This document shows positions 9,367-22,227 of a DNA stretch of 64,000 nucleotides, piece by piece. Numbering within the stretch: the stretch's first letter is position 1; each line of letters opens with the position of its first letter. A program made the translations under genes and the position numbers. Source of the DNA: Scheffersomyces stipitis CBS 6054 (taxonomy: Eukaryota; Ascomycota; Pichiomycetes; Serinales; Debaryomycetaceae). The stretch lies in the NCBI RefSeq assembly GCF_000209165.1, contig NC_009042.1, positions 2,480,001-2,544,000 of the forward strand. Direction: 5' to 3'. Below the pieces are notes generated by a model, which had not been told where the DNA came from, did no database searches, and was given only the letters and a program-made list of their open reading frames with translations.

Positions 9367-11697
9367 ATGTCTGGTGTTAAATCATTGATCTCTCAATTCG
9401 AAACGAACAAAGGACTCGATGTTTCAAAGAACTCGGCAGTCCCAAAAAGATCATTTACCAAAAATTCCATTATTTCTCCGCAACCCGATGTCAGTAGGTT
9501 AATCACAAAGACTGATGTTAAGGCACTAGAGGAGAGCCTAATAAAGGATAATCAGAAAAAGATCCTTAGGCACACAAACAGTTTAGATCAACTAGAGAAA
9601 GCTATTAGAAACTCGGTTTACAAAGAAGAATCTGCTACCGACAACTACAGTTTCTCGGGTTATAGGGTTGATAGCAAGCATAAGCTGCAAAAGGTCGGTG
9701 CTCTCGTTCAGCAAAAAGAAGGAGAACAGCCGCGAAGTCAAGGTGAAGTTGGAAAACTGATAGTACGCTTAAGAGCTACTAACTTCCACTCTGAATCACC
9801 TGCTAGTTCGCAAAGTGAGACTGTCTTTAGCTCCAAGAGAGAATCAAACGATAAGAAAACCACCAAGAACGATAGAGAAGAATCAGAGTCTCCTCCCCTA
9901 CACGAGGAGACAGTTAAGGAACCTACTCTATCAAGACCAGAAGAAAAATGCAAAGTTATAGACGATGACAGTAATTCTGTCTCTTCAAGAAAAGGATCAA
10001 CCAATATGTTAGTTTCGGTAAAAGATATAAACAATACTGACAAGAATGGAATTTCAACACAGGAGTCTAAAGACTTGCACATCAATGTTATTCCAATGCC
10101 TCCTACTCTATCCGATTCTTACAAGTTAGATTCACCTTTGACTGCTTTGATGGAAACAACTGGTGAGAAAAGTAAAGGGACATCTGCAAAGTCTTTGATT
10201 GATGATTTGCAGAATGAAATCCTGGAGATGATTGATAATTCGGGTGGTCCAGTCATTTCTGGTGTTTCTTCGATCCATTCTAAGATGTCTTCTTCAACCG
10301 AATTGAATTTAAATGCAGATTCTATTGGAACACAATTGATTGAAAAAGAGAAAACAAACATGGTCAGCAAAGAAAAACCCCTTCGAGTTAACACATTAAT
10401 AACGAATAATGAAACACAGATACCAGATACTTCTGCCAACCCAATCAAGAAGGAAGTAGACGGTTTTCATAGAGAACATACCGGTTTGAGAACTCCTCCA
10501 GTAACAAGTTATTCTGAAAATTCATCCTACCAAACCCCAAGATCTCACGTACAAGCAAATAATTTGTTTGACGAATATCAAAATAGTGGAGATACACCCA
10601 GTACTCCGGCAAAGATGGATGAATCGACTAGGATATTGGAAACAGAGGAAGAAAAGAAACCAAATGAGTCACTACCAGAAATTAATGCCAAAAGTAAGGT
10701 GCTTGAAGACCCAAAAAATAAAGATATTGTTCATGCTGCTAAGTTGATGACTCCTATTCAATTTCCTGCTGAAACGTTTTCAGATAGTGGTGCTGATGTA
10801 TTTGCAACACCTCCGCAATTTTCTCAATTTTCGCATTTGGGTGCAAATACTAATACTGCTGCAACCTTCCGAAAATATGAGCCTGAAATGAGAGTCGTTA
10901 CCAAAATTGAAGAAACTATTGTTGATAACCACAAACAAGTAAAGAAAAGAAATAAAATACCCTTGTTTGGATTCTTTATGAGAGACAAGAAAAAGGAGAG
11001 TTCTTCTGAGAAAGAGGTTGTTTCTGGGAAATATTTAGTTGGTCCAATACAATCTCCTTACTACCATGACGAGGTAGTGAAGAAAAGCAAAGAAGATAGT
11101 CCAACAGGTGGCTTCGGTAGTCCAAACACCCCTGCTAAGAGAATGAAATCACATTATTCAAGTCCTAATTTTTCAACCAGAAGGCAAAAGGTAACCACTG
11201 AAATGATAAGCTATCCAGAGTCTCCTGAAAGAAAAGTGAATTATGTACCCAGAAGGGCAGCGCCCATCCCATCTCAATCTTGTTTGGATTTAGATAATGA
11301 AAAATTTACTCCAAAGCCTAGAGAATTGGGGTCTCCACCTGAACGTCACTCAACCCAAAAAATTTCGAAAGCGACTGATGAGTCGGGGCAATCGAAACTT
11401 CCTCATACCTATAGAATATTCGCTTCTAATGGAGACAAAAGGAAATCTATTAGAGGCAAGTTACTGAGAAGGGGTACGGCTAAAACTGTCAACACTGTTG
11501 ATGAAGCAGTACAAACTGACGACTCATTGACACGGGTCCATAGTAACGAAAAATCCAGGAGTAGAAAGGACGTCAATTTATGCCTTTTACCAATCAACGA
11601 TAGCAAGAACGAGTTGCTCGAGTCTTTTTTGCATGAAAAGAACCAAACAAGTCTGCTTAATTACTTCGAATCGTTTATCGAGAAGTCGTTTGTGTAG
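9367..11697 (+). CDS. Unrecognised 776-residue Ser/Thr-rich, largely disordered protein
   Basis: I do not recognise this protein. It starts MSGVKSLISQFETNKG, a short amphipathic block, then runs as a low-complexity sequence rich in Ser, Thr, Asn, Lys and Glu with no membrane segment or enzyme motif. Proline-directed sites are frequent, including TPAK, SPNTPAKR, SPERK, FTPKPRE and SPPER, which suggests regulation by CDK or MAP kinases. A basic hydrophobic patch, RNKIPLFGFFMRDKKKE (about 529-545), could bind membrane or a partner. The C-terminus is a possible short helix (LLNYFESFIEKSFV). The architecture resembles fungal bud-neck or polarity adaptor proteins, but that is only an impression. 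Codon use matches its neighbours. The frame is long and uninterrupted, so the gene itself is secure. Confidence 0.75.
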   Translation: MSGVKSLISQFETNKGLDVSKNSAVPKRSFTKNSIISPQPDVSRLITKTDVKALEESLIKDNQKKILRHTNSLDQLEKAIRNSVYKEESATDNYSFSGYRVDSKHKLQKVGALVQQKEGEQPRSQGEVGKLIVRLRATNFHSESPASSQSETVFSSKRESNDKKTTKNDREESESPPLHEETVKEPTLSRPEEKCKVIDDDSNSVSSRKGSTNMLVSVKDINNTDKNGISTQESKDLHINVIPMPPTLSDSYKLDSPLTALMETTGEKSKGTSAKSLIDDLQNEILEMIDNSGGPVISGVSSIHSKMSSSTELNLNADSIGTQLIEKEKTNMVSKEKPLRVNTLITNNETQIPDTSANPIKKEVDGFHREHTGLRTPPVTSYSENSSYQTPRSHVQANNLFDEYQNSGDTPSTPAKMDESTRILETEEEKKPNESLPEINAKSKVLEDPKNKDIVHAAKLMTPIQFPAETFSDSGADVFATPPQFSQFSHLGANTNTAATFRKYEPEMRVVTKIEETIVDNHKQVKKRNKIPLFGFFMRDKKKESSSEKEVVSGKYLVGPIQSPYYHDEVVKKSKEDSPTGGFGSPNTPAKRMKSHYSSPNFSTRRQKVTTEMISYPESPERKVNYVPRRAAPIPSQSCLDLDNEKFTPKPRELGSPPERHSTQKISKATDESGQSKLPHTYRIFASNGDKRKSIRGKLLRRGTAKTVNTVDEAVQTDDSLTRVHSNEKSRSRKDVNLCLLPINDSKNELLESFLHEKNQTSLLNYFESFIEKSFV

Positions 11698-11941
11698 GGG
11701 AATAGTTAATATATTTGTGAGTATACATATGAATACAAAAAAAATCTATGAGAGAGAAACAAAATGAGCAAGAATTGAAATCCATATGGAGCATCTTTCT
11801 TACAATATATAAGTCATATTACCAGCATTTAACTGGCAACTAAGCTCACGCATGAAGATAAAATCATATAAAATCCAACATGAAATAAAACATTAAAGGT
11901 ACATTAGAGAGTATGGGATCCACCAGAGAAGATTGTTTCTA

Positions 11942-13573
11942 TCAATTTCCAGACCATAAGTAATCATTATCATTGGAATTCACATTCGACGATCCCAAGA
12001 TATCCGTAAAGAAGTCGTCAGGGTTGAACGCATCACTGCCAGCGGTACCAGTATTCACCGTTCCCAATTGATCAATATACGGTACCGAAGCCTGTCCTGT
12101 AGGATCACTACTGGTTTGGTAGTTGTCACCAAGGTTTGAGTCTTCGTTTTCCAAATTGCTGATACGCTCTTCTAAACGAGCACGTTCTATTTCTTGCTGG
12201 CTCAAGACATAATTCAAGTGCTTTATGTAATCCACCGACTTATTAAGAATGGTGCTCTTGTTAGGCTTTGTTTCCTTCACTTTAATGGTGCTCAATAAGT
12301 CGTTTATTTCGTTTGAGTTCATGGAAGGGTTCCTCTGCAATGTCTGGACCGCCGATAACGGTGGATTCAATAATGATGGGGGAACAATCAAGCCCAATTC
12401 CTTTATCTTTTCTTTGATCAAGTCACGTCTTCTTCTTTCCACTGCATTGTGGAACTCCCTTCTTCTCTTCATCTTCTCCTCTTTTGACAATTGTTTGGTA
12501 GAGACGTCCCTTGAAAGATGGTTCACACCGCCGCTAGGAACAGACGTGCTCAAAGCTGATGAAGGTGTAGGAGATAACGTATCGGCCCTAACTGTTGCGT
12601 TGATGGGGATACTTGTGCTAAAGGCATTGGCATTGGAAGGTAGTCTCGTCGTTTGTGGAGGAGAGCCTAAATAGGACGAGTTCAAAGGAGGCGATCTCAA
12701 GGTATCAAAGTCGTAGTTGGGCGACAAGTATGGAGGGTTACCTTGAGGCGATAGATACGAACCTGATTGGAAGTCTGGAGCAGGCACGGCTATACTTCCC
12801 TGTCGAGAATTAGGACTGAGAGCAGTACTACCGATTTGGTTCTGGAACGCGTTTTCTGGAATTGCATCTAGCGAGTTGAAACCGTTCCGGTTAGGAGGAG
12901 AAAAGTACTGCGAGTTGGCAAAGGCGTCTGTGGCAAGGAAATTCGAATTGTTCTGTGGTGATATGAGCTCGTCTAAATTGGTAGATGTGTTCACTGGGTT
13001 GATGAATTGCGGCTGGTAGTTCTGTTGGTTCTGCTGATTCTGCTGAATGGGAAGCTGCAGCTGTGGCTGAAACGAAGCTGTAGGAAGCATCCCAGCAATG
13101 TCGTCAAGGAACGGTTCATTTGTAAGAGAATTAGAACCACTGCCGAGTTGCGAAGGGTCGTTGAGAAATCCGCTATTGATATTTATATTGTTGCTATTAT
13201 TGTTCGTGTTGTTGTTGCCTCCTGCAAATGAATTGTTGCTATAGTACGAAGTCGTAGTGCTCAAGAAGTCGCTTCCCGGACCTACAGGGAAGCCCAGCGA
13301 GTTGGAAACAAGCGCATCGCCACTGCTGTTGACATTATCTAAATTCAAAGGAATGCTGCTGAAGTTGATGGCACTGTTTGACTGGCTGATGTTGTGGTTG
13401 GCATTGGCATTTGCATTGTAATTAGAGTTATTGGAATTAGCGTTGTTGGCATTAGAGTTGGCATTAGTTGGATTCGAATAGTTCGTATTATAGTTGAAGT
13501 TGGGAGTGGTAGTGGTGTTGCTGGGGTTGTTGGAGTTATAGTCCGAGGGACTGTCCCTCAAGAATTCTTCCAT
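11942..13573 (-). CDS. RTG3: RTG3-like bHLH-leucine zipper transcription factor
   Basis: A 543-residue factor. The first 340 residues are Asn-, Ser- and Gln-rich (transactivation or prion-like). The bHLH starts around residue 365: RRREFHNAVERRRRDLIKEK, with the His-Glu-Arg DNA contacts of class B E-box binders. It continues to IKELGLIVPPSLLN, then an extended loop of about 40 residues, and helix 2 (KPNKSTILNKSVDYIKHL). A short leucine-zipper-like heptad ends it. The pair ELGxxVPPSLLN plus KPNKxxIL matches Rtg3, the partner of Rtg1 in mitochondria-to-nucleus retrograde signalling in S. cerevisiae (also linked to galactose and sphingolipid control in Candida). INO4 or CBF1 would lack the long loop. 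The gene is divergent from SFT2. Confidence 0.75.
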   Translation of the reverse strand: MEEFLRDSPSDYNSNNPSNTTTTPNFNYNTNYSNPTNANSNANNANSNNSNYNANANANHNISQSNSAINFSSIPLNLDNVNSSGDALVSNSLGFPVGPGSDFLSTTTSYYSNNSFAGGNNNTNNNSNNININSGFLNDPSQLGSGSNSLTNEPFLDDIAGMLPTASFQPQLQLPIQQNQQNQQNYQPQFINPVNTSTNLDELISPQNNSNFLATDAFANSQYFSPPNRNGFNSLDAIPENAFQNQIGSTALSPNSRQGSIAVPAPDFQSGSYLSPQGNPPYLSPNYDFDTLRSPPLNSSYLGSPPQTTRLPSNANAFSTSIPINATVRADTLSPTPSSALSTSVPSGGVNHLSRDVSTKQLSKEEKMKRRREFHNAVERRRRDLIKEKIKELGLIVPPSLLNPPLSAVQTLQRNPSMNSNEINDLLSTIKVKETKPNKSTILNKSVDYIKHLNYVLSQQEIERARLEERISNLENEDSNLGDNYQTSSDPTGQASVPYIDQLGTVNTGTAGSDAFNPDDFFTDILGSSNVNSNDNDYLWSGN

Positions 13574-14439
13574 CGTTTATAAGATTTGTAGTAGATGATG
13601 GATGGAAGCCAAAAGTCGACGTTGTTATATGCAACCAATTCTATGAATAACAGTGGAATGCTTAAAAAAAACGAATTTGGCTTGTAACTTCTGTTGTGGG
13701 AGAGTATGTCGTATGTGCAGGCTACTTGCGGAGGGAGGGGTTACCCGGTGTCAATGGCTGGTCAAGCGACGAGCCGAAGTAGAATAGTGGTGGAGTTGTG
13801 ATGAGATGAGAAACGTAGGGGATAGGTGTGTCCTTGTAGGTGATTGCCACTGTAAGACCATAATCTTGATATGTCTGGGCCATCTGCGTCGTGTGTCTCT
13901 CTTATCTATCTTTGCCTCAGAGAGTCTTTAGAGCATGTGCCTTGTATCATGTGACAATGATGTAATTAAGAAAGCACATGCTCTGTGGATCCCAGATACA
14001 GAGAATAAGTATTGTATTCAGAAGTTTCGTAAAGTGAAAATAAGAGAACGTGATAGCAGAAAACGTTATGGGGAAAATAGGACTACCATACTAGTTAATT
14101 AATGTTATTAGAACTAGTCTGAATAGAGAGAGCAACGTAGCTCCATTGGAGATATGGAACAAGAAAATATTGTCATTTACGTGCAATTCTACAAACATTT
14201 GCTCAAAGCAATTAATAAAGCATTATATATTGGACGGCCGTTCTCAGGTCCTTATCCACCTACATTTTAACCTTGAATGCATATCTGTGCCGTTTCTGTG
14301 TCTTTGTCGAAGCCTAGTCTTCCATAGCTAAAGTCTCCAGATGGACTCGTGTTGCCTGCAGTACCAGCAACATCTATATCAAAATAAAGTCAGGTAAAAC
14401 TGCCACAGAGTCTTAATATCACGAGCACTTTCCACCTTT
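13574..14439. other. Divergent promoter region RTG3-like / SFT2
   Basis: 866 bases without a gene. It holds a GAGGGAGGGG tract (stress-element-like) running directly into TTACCCG at 13741-13747, which matches the Reb1 core. Other parts are AT-rich with nothing I can interpret. Confidence 0.4.
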
Positions 14440-15093
14440 ATGTCTGAGTCTGAAAACGTCTTTCGGCAACTGTTCAACAACTGGAACAGTCGTCCTGCTG
14501 CCGGAGCAGGAGCTGCCACACTGGGATCCCGGCCCGTACTATCTGACTGGACGGATTATGTAAGACTGGGTGCCACCAACCTCTACAACCAGCTTCCGCT
14601 TTCGGCACAAGATGCAAATAATGCCAACACTCAATCACAAGAACCAGCTTGGTTCACTTTGACACGTTTCGAAAAGCTTGTCGGGTTTTCGTGCTGCTTG
14701 GCTGCATCAGTCTTATGTTTTGTGCTTTGCTTCTTTATGTTCCCAGTATTGGCATTGCGACCACGTAAATTCGGCTTGCTCTGGACCATGGGCTCGGTGC
14801 TCTTTGTGGTGTCGTTTGGTGTTTTGCAAGGGCCATATAGTTATACTCGACATCTTTTGTCCAGGGATCGAGTGTTGTTTACTGGCATTTTCTTCGGCTC
14901 AGTGTTACTCACATTGTATTCGGCTGTAATCGTAAGAAGTAGTCTCATGACAATTTTGGCCAGTCTCATAGAGACTTTGGCTATTATCTACTACACCATA
15001 AGTTACTTCCCGTTTGGATCCACGACCTTGACGTGGTTCACAAGCTACTTTGTTGGCTACTTAGGTGGGCTCGTTGGGGGGGTCATCTTGTAA
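14440..15093 (+). CDS. SFT2: SFT2, Golgi membrane protein of the Got1/Sft2 family
   Basis: A 217-residue protein of the SFT2-like family, which assists endosome-to-Golgi vesicle fusion. A hydrophilic N-terminal third (1-75) precedes four tightly spaced membrane segments (about 82-104, 109-128, 144-165 and 172-190, with a further hydrophobic C-terminus). The family signature at the start of the membrane region, LTRFEKLVGFSCCLAASVLC, is present, as are ALRPRKFGLLWTMGSVLF and GPYSYTRHLLSRDRVLFTGIFFGS. Length agrees with yeast Sft2 (215). No intron is needed. Confidence 0.92.
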   Translation: MSESENVFRQLFNNWNSRPAAGAGAATLGSRPVLSDWTDYVRLGATNLYNQLPLSAQDANNANTQSQEPAWFTLTRFEKLVGFSCCLAASVLCFVLCFFMFPVLALRPRKFGLLWTMGSVLFVVSFGVLQGPYSYTRHLLSRDRVLFTGIFFGSVLLTLYSAVIVRSSLMTILASLIETLAIIYYTISYFPFGSTTLTWFTSYFVGYLGGLVGGVIL

Positions 15094-15226
15094 TGTAAAT
15101 ATGTTTACGAATATAGCATCATAATAGTTCATAGATTTTAACATACTTAAGTAACTAAAAGCTGCAGAAGTTATAACCACTTAAAAACGCACACTTGTTA
15201 TAACTTAGTTGTCAGTGTTGAGTTGT

Positions 15227-15697
15227 CTACAACTTTTCACTTTCGTCGAGCTTCTTCAATTCGTCCTGAAGCTTGGTATGCAAGGCGCCCAACTTGTCAA
15301 AGTCAGTTTCTTGCATTGGCCACCCGACCTCCAAACCAGTTGCAGCATCTCTCTTGGGAATCAAGTGGAAATGGACATGGTCTACCATCTGGTGTGCAAT
15401 TCTACCGTTATTCTGCAACACATTGTAACCTTCACCGTCTGGAGTGTTGTTTTCGTCCAAGTGCAACACCTTGGTCAACTTCTTGACTACCGGTAAAATG
15501 TCTGCTAAGTAGTCGTCTGGGATGTTGTGCAACTTGGCTCCGTGGTACTTGGGAATCACCAATACATGGGCATCAGCAGTAGGCTGGATATCCAAAAAGG
15601 AGTATGACTTGGCCGTTTCGATCAACTTGAACGAAGGTATCTCGCCCTTGATGATCTTGCAGAAGATACAGGAAGCATTGGATGCAACAGAAGCCAT
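15227..15697 (-). CDS. HNT1: HNT1, HINT-type adenosine 5'-monophosphoramidase (HIT family)
   Basis: A 156-residue HIT-domain hydrolase that cleaves AMP-lysine and related phosphoramidates. The domain starts CIFCKIIKGEIPSFKLIET (10-28). The catalytic histidine triad is HVHFH at 107-111 (HQMVDHVHFHLIP). The preceding GEGYNVLQNNGRIAHQ is the usual HINT lead-in. The S. cerevisiae gene has an intron near its start, whereas here the reading frame is continuous from ATG at 15695-15697. The short C-terminal extension is Lys/Glu-rich. It is divergent from CDC48. Confidence 0.92.
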   Translation of the reverse strand: MASVASNASCIFCKIIKGEIPSFKLIETAKSYSFLDIQPTADAHVLVIPKYHGAKLHNIPDDYLADILPVVKKLTKVLHLDENNTPDGEGYNVLQNNGRIAHQMVDHVHFHLIPKRDAATGLEVGWPMQETDFDKLGALHTKLQDELKKLDESEKL

Positions 15698-15979
15698 TTT
15701 GGGAAATGTGTAGCAATGGAAGAAGAGACACTGTAATGGTTACTGAGAATGGGGAAATCTTGCAAGTTATATTGGTCCGGCAATGTGCAGGCTGGTTTCG
15801 ATCATACAGGTGGGAGTTGATACTAACAGAAGTGGACTCCTTTGGGGATAATAGGAGCTTAACAACTTGAAATTGGCAAGTTATCGTTACATCTCAAGAA
15901 TATATATACTAACAGTAGTATCTAGTGTTGAATATGTTGGAATTTTTGCCATACTAATTTGTCAGTAGTATAGCAGAGC

Positions 15980-15987
15980 TCACGTGA
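15980..15987. promoter_or_regulatory. E-box octamer TCACGTGA (Cbf1-type)
   Basis: A perfect palindromic TCACGTGA lies between HNT1 and CDC48. Cbf1 and other bHLH factors bind this octamer in yeasts (established). Occupancy here is inferred. Confidence 0.4.
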
Positions 15988-16383
15988 TGTAGACCCATCC
16001 AGGACTCAAACGAACACTAAATATGAATTAGAAGTTCTTAGAACTATATGATTCCTATTTCGACTCAATTTTCAATTATTGACAAAAATTTGGAAATAGG
16101 CAATAGTAGCATTTTTGGACTTAATTTACAATTAATTTGCCATAACATGAATTACGCTCGAAAGATAAGAAATACACGAATATAGACACTTTCAGCAAGC
16201 TCGAAAACAGTGTAAAGTTTCAAAAAACTACACAAACCTACATAATAGATGACAAGACTCCTTAATACTAGCCATGACAGCCGAAGTACTAATTCTCAAC
16301 TTTCACTCAACAGCTATATCCATATCTTCCAACATTCGCAGCCACTGCTTAACACCTAGCCTGCATAGCACGCAACAGATTTG

Positions 16384-16445
16384 GGTGGCAAGGAGCCTCC
16401 TGCATGCGTCCAAGATTCCACGATATTCCACCGACACTATATAAA
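16384..16445 (+). promoter_or_regulatory. CDC48 core promoter: PACE-like site and TATA box
   Basis: GGTGGCAAG at 16384-16392 is one base from the Rpn4-binding PACE consensus GGTGGCAAA, which controls proteasome genes and CDC48 in S. cerevisiae. A TATATAAA box follows at 16438-16445, 46 bp downstream. The spacing is plausible for an activator site and core promoter. CTG-clade Rpn4 is reported to favour a related site, so binding is not certain. Confidence 0.45.
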
Positions 16446-16764
16446 TACGTTTCTGTTCCCAATTGTGCAATTTGTCACTATTCCTCTGTTTCTGAAACAA
16501 CCCATTTTACCCAGGACAACTCTAGAGTCTTTCGCAATTACATCTCTCAACAAGCGTACTCGTTTGTCATAATCCCGTAATTGTCTACCTTGTTTAGTTT
16601 GCCTACTTTCGCTCTCTCCAGATCTGACAGTATCAGTCGAGCAATCATTGCGAATAGTGCCTCCAACTTTACAACAGTAGGTCGTTATTAGTAATTGTCA
16701 CTAATTGAACTAGTCAACTAATCAAACTAATCATCTACGTTTTTCAACCTATCAATTCCACTAA

Positions 16765-19293
<2,529 letters not shown>

Positions 19294-19893
19294 TTGTGCC
19301 TCTAAAAGTAATACTAATATTCAGTTCTGCGATGCGCAAGCAAGTTGTTATTTCTTCTAGTTACACTCTATTATATCTTTTATTACATAAGCAATAGTTG
19401 AAAAAGTTGTAAGGAGTAGAAGTCTAGAAGTAGTTGCCTTTTTCTATGTGTTGGGCCTTTAGTAATAGGACGATTCTTTTTGCAACCTGTACGTCAGGGA
19501 GTATAAGGGCGGTGTCGGAATTGTAACAATGGGGACAAATCGTCTTATTTGCAGGACCTAATTTAAGTATATAAAAACCTGCTCAGCTCAAAATAAAAGA
19601 AAACTGGTAACTTTGAATTACACTTCAGAAAGGAGTGGTTCTATTTGTGAAGCTACTTTTAAAGCTTTGGCTAGTACAGCTGTCTATTTGACATTTCATG
19701 GTTTTTGTTTCTTTGAAATTCAAAGACTGTCATTTTGCATTCTGGACTTGATCCAATACTCATTTATATCCCGCAAATTTCGATAGCAAAAGTATCGATT
19801 TCAGATTCGAAAATAACAACTCATATACCTTTGCATTTGCCTGTTACTTTACCAGATACCTATTCAGCATATTCCTTCTATTCCTCCTCAAAA
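19294..19893. other. Intergenic, CDC48 3' end and upstream region of the small ORF
   Basis: 600 bases. A TATATAAAAA box is at 19568-19577, about 320 bp before the ATG at 19894. It supports a transcript starting here on the plus strand. No gene is seen. Confidence 0.45.
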
Positions 19894-20136
19894 ATGATTA
19901 GACTGCCCAGCAACGCTAGTTTATTCATACTTGCTCCGGTTTTCCTTATTGCCAGTGATTTCATTGTCACGAGATTCTCTCAGACAGGCACCAAAAAGAT
20001 TGTCAAGGCACCTGGAGCCAGGCACGCATCGACCTCGGCAGCATCATTGAAATCTCAGTACAACCACAATGTGTACAGATCATCCTGGATCAGGACCCAC
20101 TTCAGTGACGAGCTGAGCCCAGCATCGAAACGGTAG
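19894..20136 (+). CDS. Possible small gene, 80-residue peptide with N-terminal hydrophobic segment
   Basis: I do not recognise this ORF. It runs from ATG at 19894 (context CTCAAAAATG, with A at -3) to TAG. The protein has a short polar start, a hydrophobic stretch (ASLFILAPVFLIASDFIV, about 8-25) that could be a signal anchor, and a basic, Ser/Ala-rich hydrophilic remainder with no cysteine. Support for reality is modest: a good TATA box upstream and codon use like its neighbours (AAG ATT GTC AAG). The hydrophobic N-terminus is not low complexity. Against: it contains in-frame CTG codons and could be a chance frame. Confidence 0.4.
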   Translation: MIRLPSNASLFILAPVFLIASDFIVTRFSQTGTKKIVKAPGARHASTSAASLKSQYNHNVYRSSWIRTHFSDELSPASKR

Positions 20137-21272
20137 GATTATATTAACCGGTTTAAGACTGACCCACCTCTTGTTACATTCAACCACATTCCCACTACAT
20201 CTCACTACATTCACACTCTTTGCATTTTACCCATTACCTTCAGTTCGTCGAGAATCATCATTTAGAAATACCTTTAGGTGCCCTAGCACCAAATGCATCA
20301 CAGCCTATCTTCACACGGCTTTAAAATACTCCTTGATGTAACTGCGTTCATAAGTTCAGGATGATAGTTTCGTTTGCTAAAATTTGAATAGTATAAATAA
20401 ACTACATGTAAAATATTATTATACGCTTAAATAGCAGTAGATACTACTTGTAGAGTCAAAATGGAAGTCAGGTTCTGAACACTTCAGATTACTTTCGTAT
20501 GCCACTTTCCGGCCAAAATTCAGGACACCTGTAGTAGATAGTTTTAACTGATGAGAGTTGATTGATATACACAATGGTAACTTCAAGATCAACTTGTGCG
20601 ACGTAGTGTGTTTCTACATCCCTTGTTAATTGTATACATGTAGTGCTATCCATAATATTCCACCTGAATCATAACAAATTGATACAAAAGGGTAATTAGA
20701 GGGTCATAAATGAACATTACTTACCTAAACTTGAGCTTTACAATTTCAACTCTAGTATGACTTTTCTTCAACGACAACCATATTGTTTGACAAGTCAAAT
20801 CGTTTTTGCAACTAGAAAAGTGTGAAGTCTAGGTGTTGCGCTTTAAGTGTAGGACTACTGTGCCAACACAACTTAACAGTGAACGAAATCTTGCTATGAA
20901 CTGCGTTTATTTGGCTGGAAAATAGACCACATCTTCTGTGTTCCAGTTGAAGTGATACTTCTGGTAATCAATTTGATATCAGGTTAGAACTTATGCCTTT
21001 GTACTACTTCCCCATGCTATGGGTGCAAATCAGAAATGAGATGACAATTCTGTTCCTGCACTCAACTCTCACGTGACAATCTCAAACTTCTCAAATCTCA
21101 ATTGTTTCATTGGCTAAAATTTTTCGAGCTCAGTGCACACCTCATACAATACAAAGAACGGAAATCCAAATAATAACGAGAACTACCAAACGTGAACAGA
21201 ACTCAACTTTTTACCATCTGGCAGTTTTTATTTTGTTTTATACACTAGACCAGACACCAGACAAGAGCCATC
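20137..21272. other. Intergenic, 1.1 kb
   Basis: No gene is seen. GTGCGA (20596-20601) and an E-box octamer TCACGTGA (21069-21076) are present; the latter is about 200 bp upstream of the following mitochondrial-looking gene and is its likely promoter element. I checked for tRNA box patterns and found none. Confidence 0.45.
21069..21076. promoter_or_regulatory. E-box octamer TCACGTGA
   Basis: Perfect octamer 197 bp upstream of the 21.27 kb gene. Cbf1 regulates respiratory genes in several CTG-clade yeasts (established), which fits a mitochondrial gene downstream. The link is inferred. Confidence 0.4.
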
Positions 21273-21761
21273 ATGTTCCATAAAGCTAGACCTACTTCGC
21301 GCTCGATAGCAAACACATTCAAGAGATTCAACTCTTCACACCACCATGATACACATTCGTCTACTCCCAAGACTTTCGAAGTCAATGTCACCAAAGTCTT
21401 TGGTATCGCTGCTGTGGCCGGTGCCTTCCTTGTTTACAAAAACCACGAGAAGACAGACAAACCATTAGTTTCCACTCAATTATACAACCAGCAGGCTAAT
21501 GGAGAACGTGAGACTTTGAGAAACGAAAACTACTTGAAGAGATACAAGACTTCTTTTGTCAAGGAGTTCATCAGAGACAAGGGTGGTATTGGCCAGAGAC
21601 AATACAGAAGAATCGCCGATCCACAGCCTGTGCCAACCAATTTGATTCCAGCACATTCTCCATTTCTCAACGAATATGGTGCTGGTATAAAGACTGATAA
21701 ATTGGGTCCAAGAAAAGAAAGAATCAGAGTGTACGCTCCTATCGACACTTCCAGCTCGTAG
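21273..21761 (+). CDS. Small mitochondrial-type membrane protein, unrecognised family
   Basis: 162 residues from ATG at 21273. The first 22 residues (MFHKARPTSRSIANTFKRFNSS) are Arg/Lys/Ser-rich without acids, a classical mitochondrial presequence. Residues 42-58 (VFGIAAVAGAFLVYKN) form one membrane segment. The rest is hydrophilic, with a well-formed block RNENYLKRYKTSFVKEFIRD leading to GGIGQRQYRRIADP and PTNLIPAHSPF. This looks like a conserved single-pass inner-membrane protein facing one compartment, such as an assembly factor. I cannot name an orthologue. There are no CX9C or heme motifs. Confidence 0.7.
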   Translation: MFHKARPTSRSIANTFKRFNSSHHHDTHSSTPKTFEVNVTKVFGIAAVAGAFLVYKNHEKTDKPLVSTQLYNQQANGERETLRNENYLKRYKTSFVKEFIRDKGGIGQRQYRRIADPQPVPTNLIPAHSPFLNEYGAGIKTDKLGPRKERIRVYAPIDTSSS

Positions 21762-22227
21762 GTTAGTCGTAGAGCTTAAGGATTTATTAATTTAGTCAAG
21801 CTTTTAGTGCTGGTGGTTGCTCTGGTCAACCATTGCACTTAGGTCAGTCCATCCTCAGTCCAGCCTGGGAGCTGGTTAGACAATTTAAAGGTTCTTCCTC
21901 TACAGTAGACTATTTTTCTACCATCATGTTATGTCTACCGTTTAGTGAGATTCTTTGTGTCTAACATAAGAGCAGAAGACTACGTCTTCTACCCATTTCA
22001 TTGCATTAACCGACAACTGGAAGACGAGCATATTTTTCATTTGTCTTATACGTCATCTTCAACTTCTTTTTGTCAACAGTATATCATTATTACTATTACT
22101 ATTTCATTATTATCCTACCAATAAACATATTAGAACCACAGTATAGAACAGAAAACGTAGAGCTTTGTAGGGCTGTGAAAAATAGATCACATGATCTCAC
22201 ATAAGCGGCCGGTATAAGGAAGAGAAA
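21762..22227. other. Intergenic, 466 bases
   Basis: AT-rich with runs of ATT triplets near 22085-22120 and a TCACATGATC motif near 22189. No gene is seen. It serves as the promoter of the YCII gene. Confidence 0.4.
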
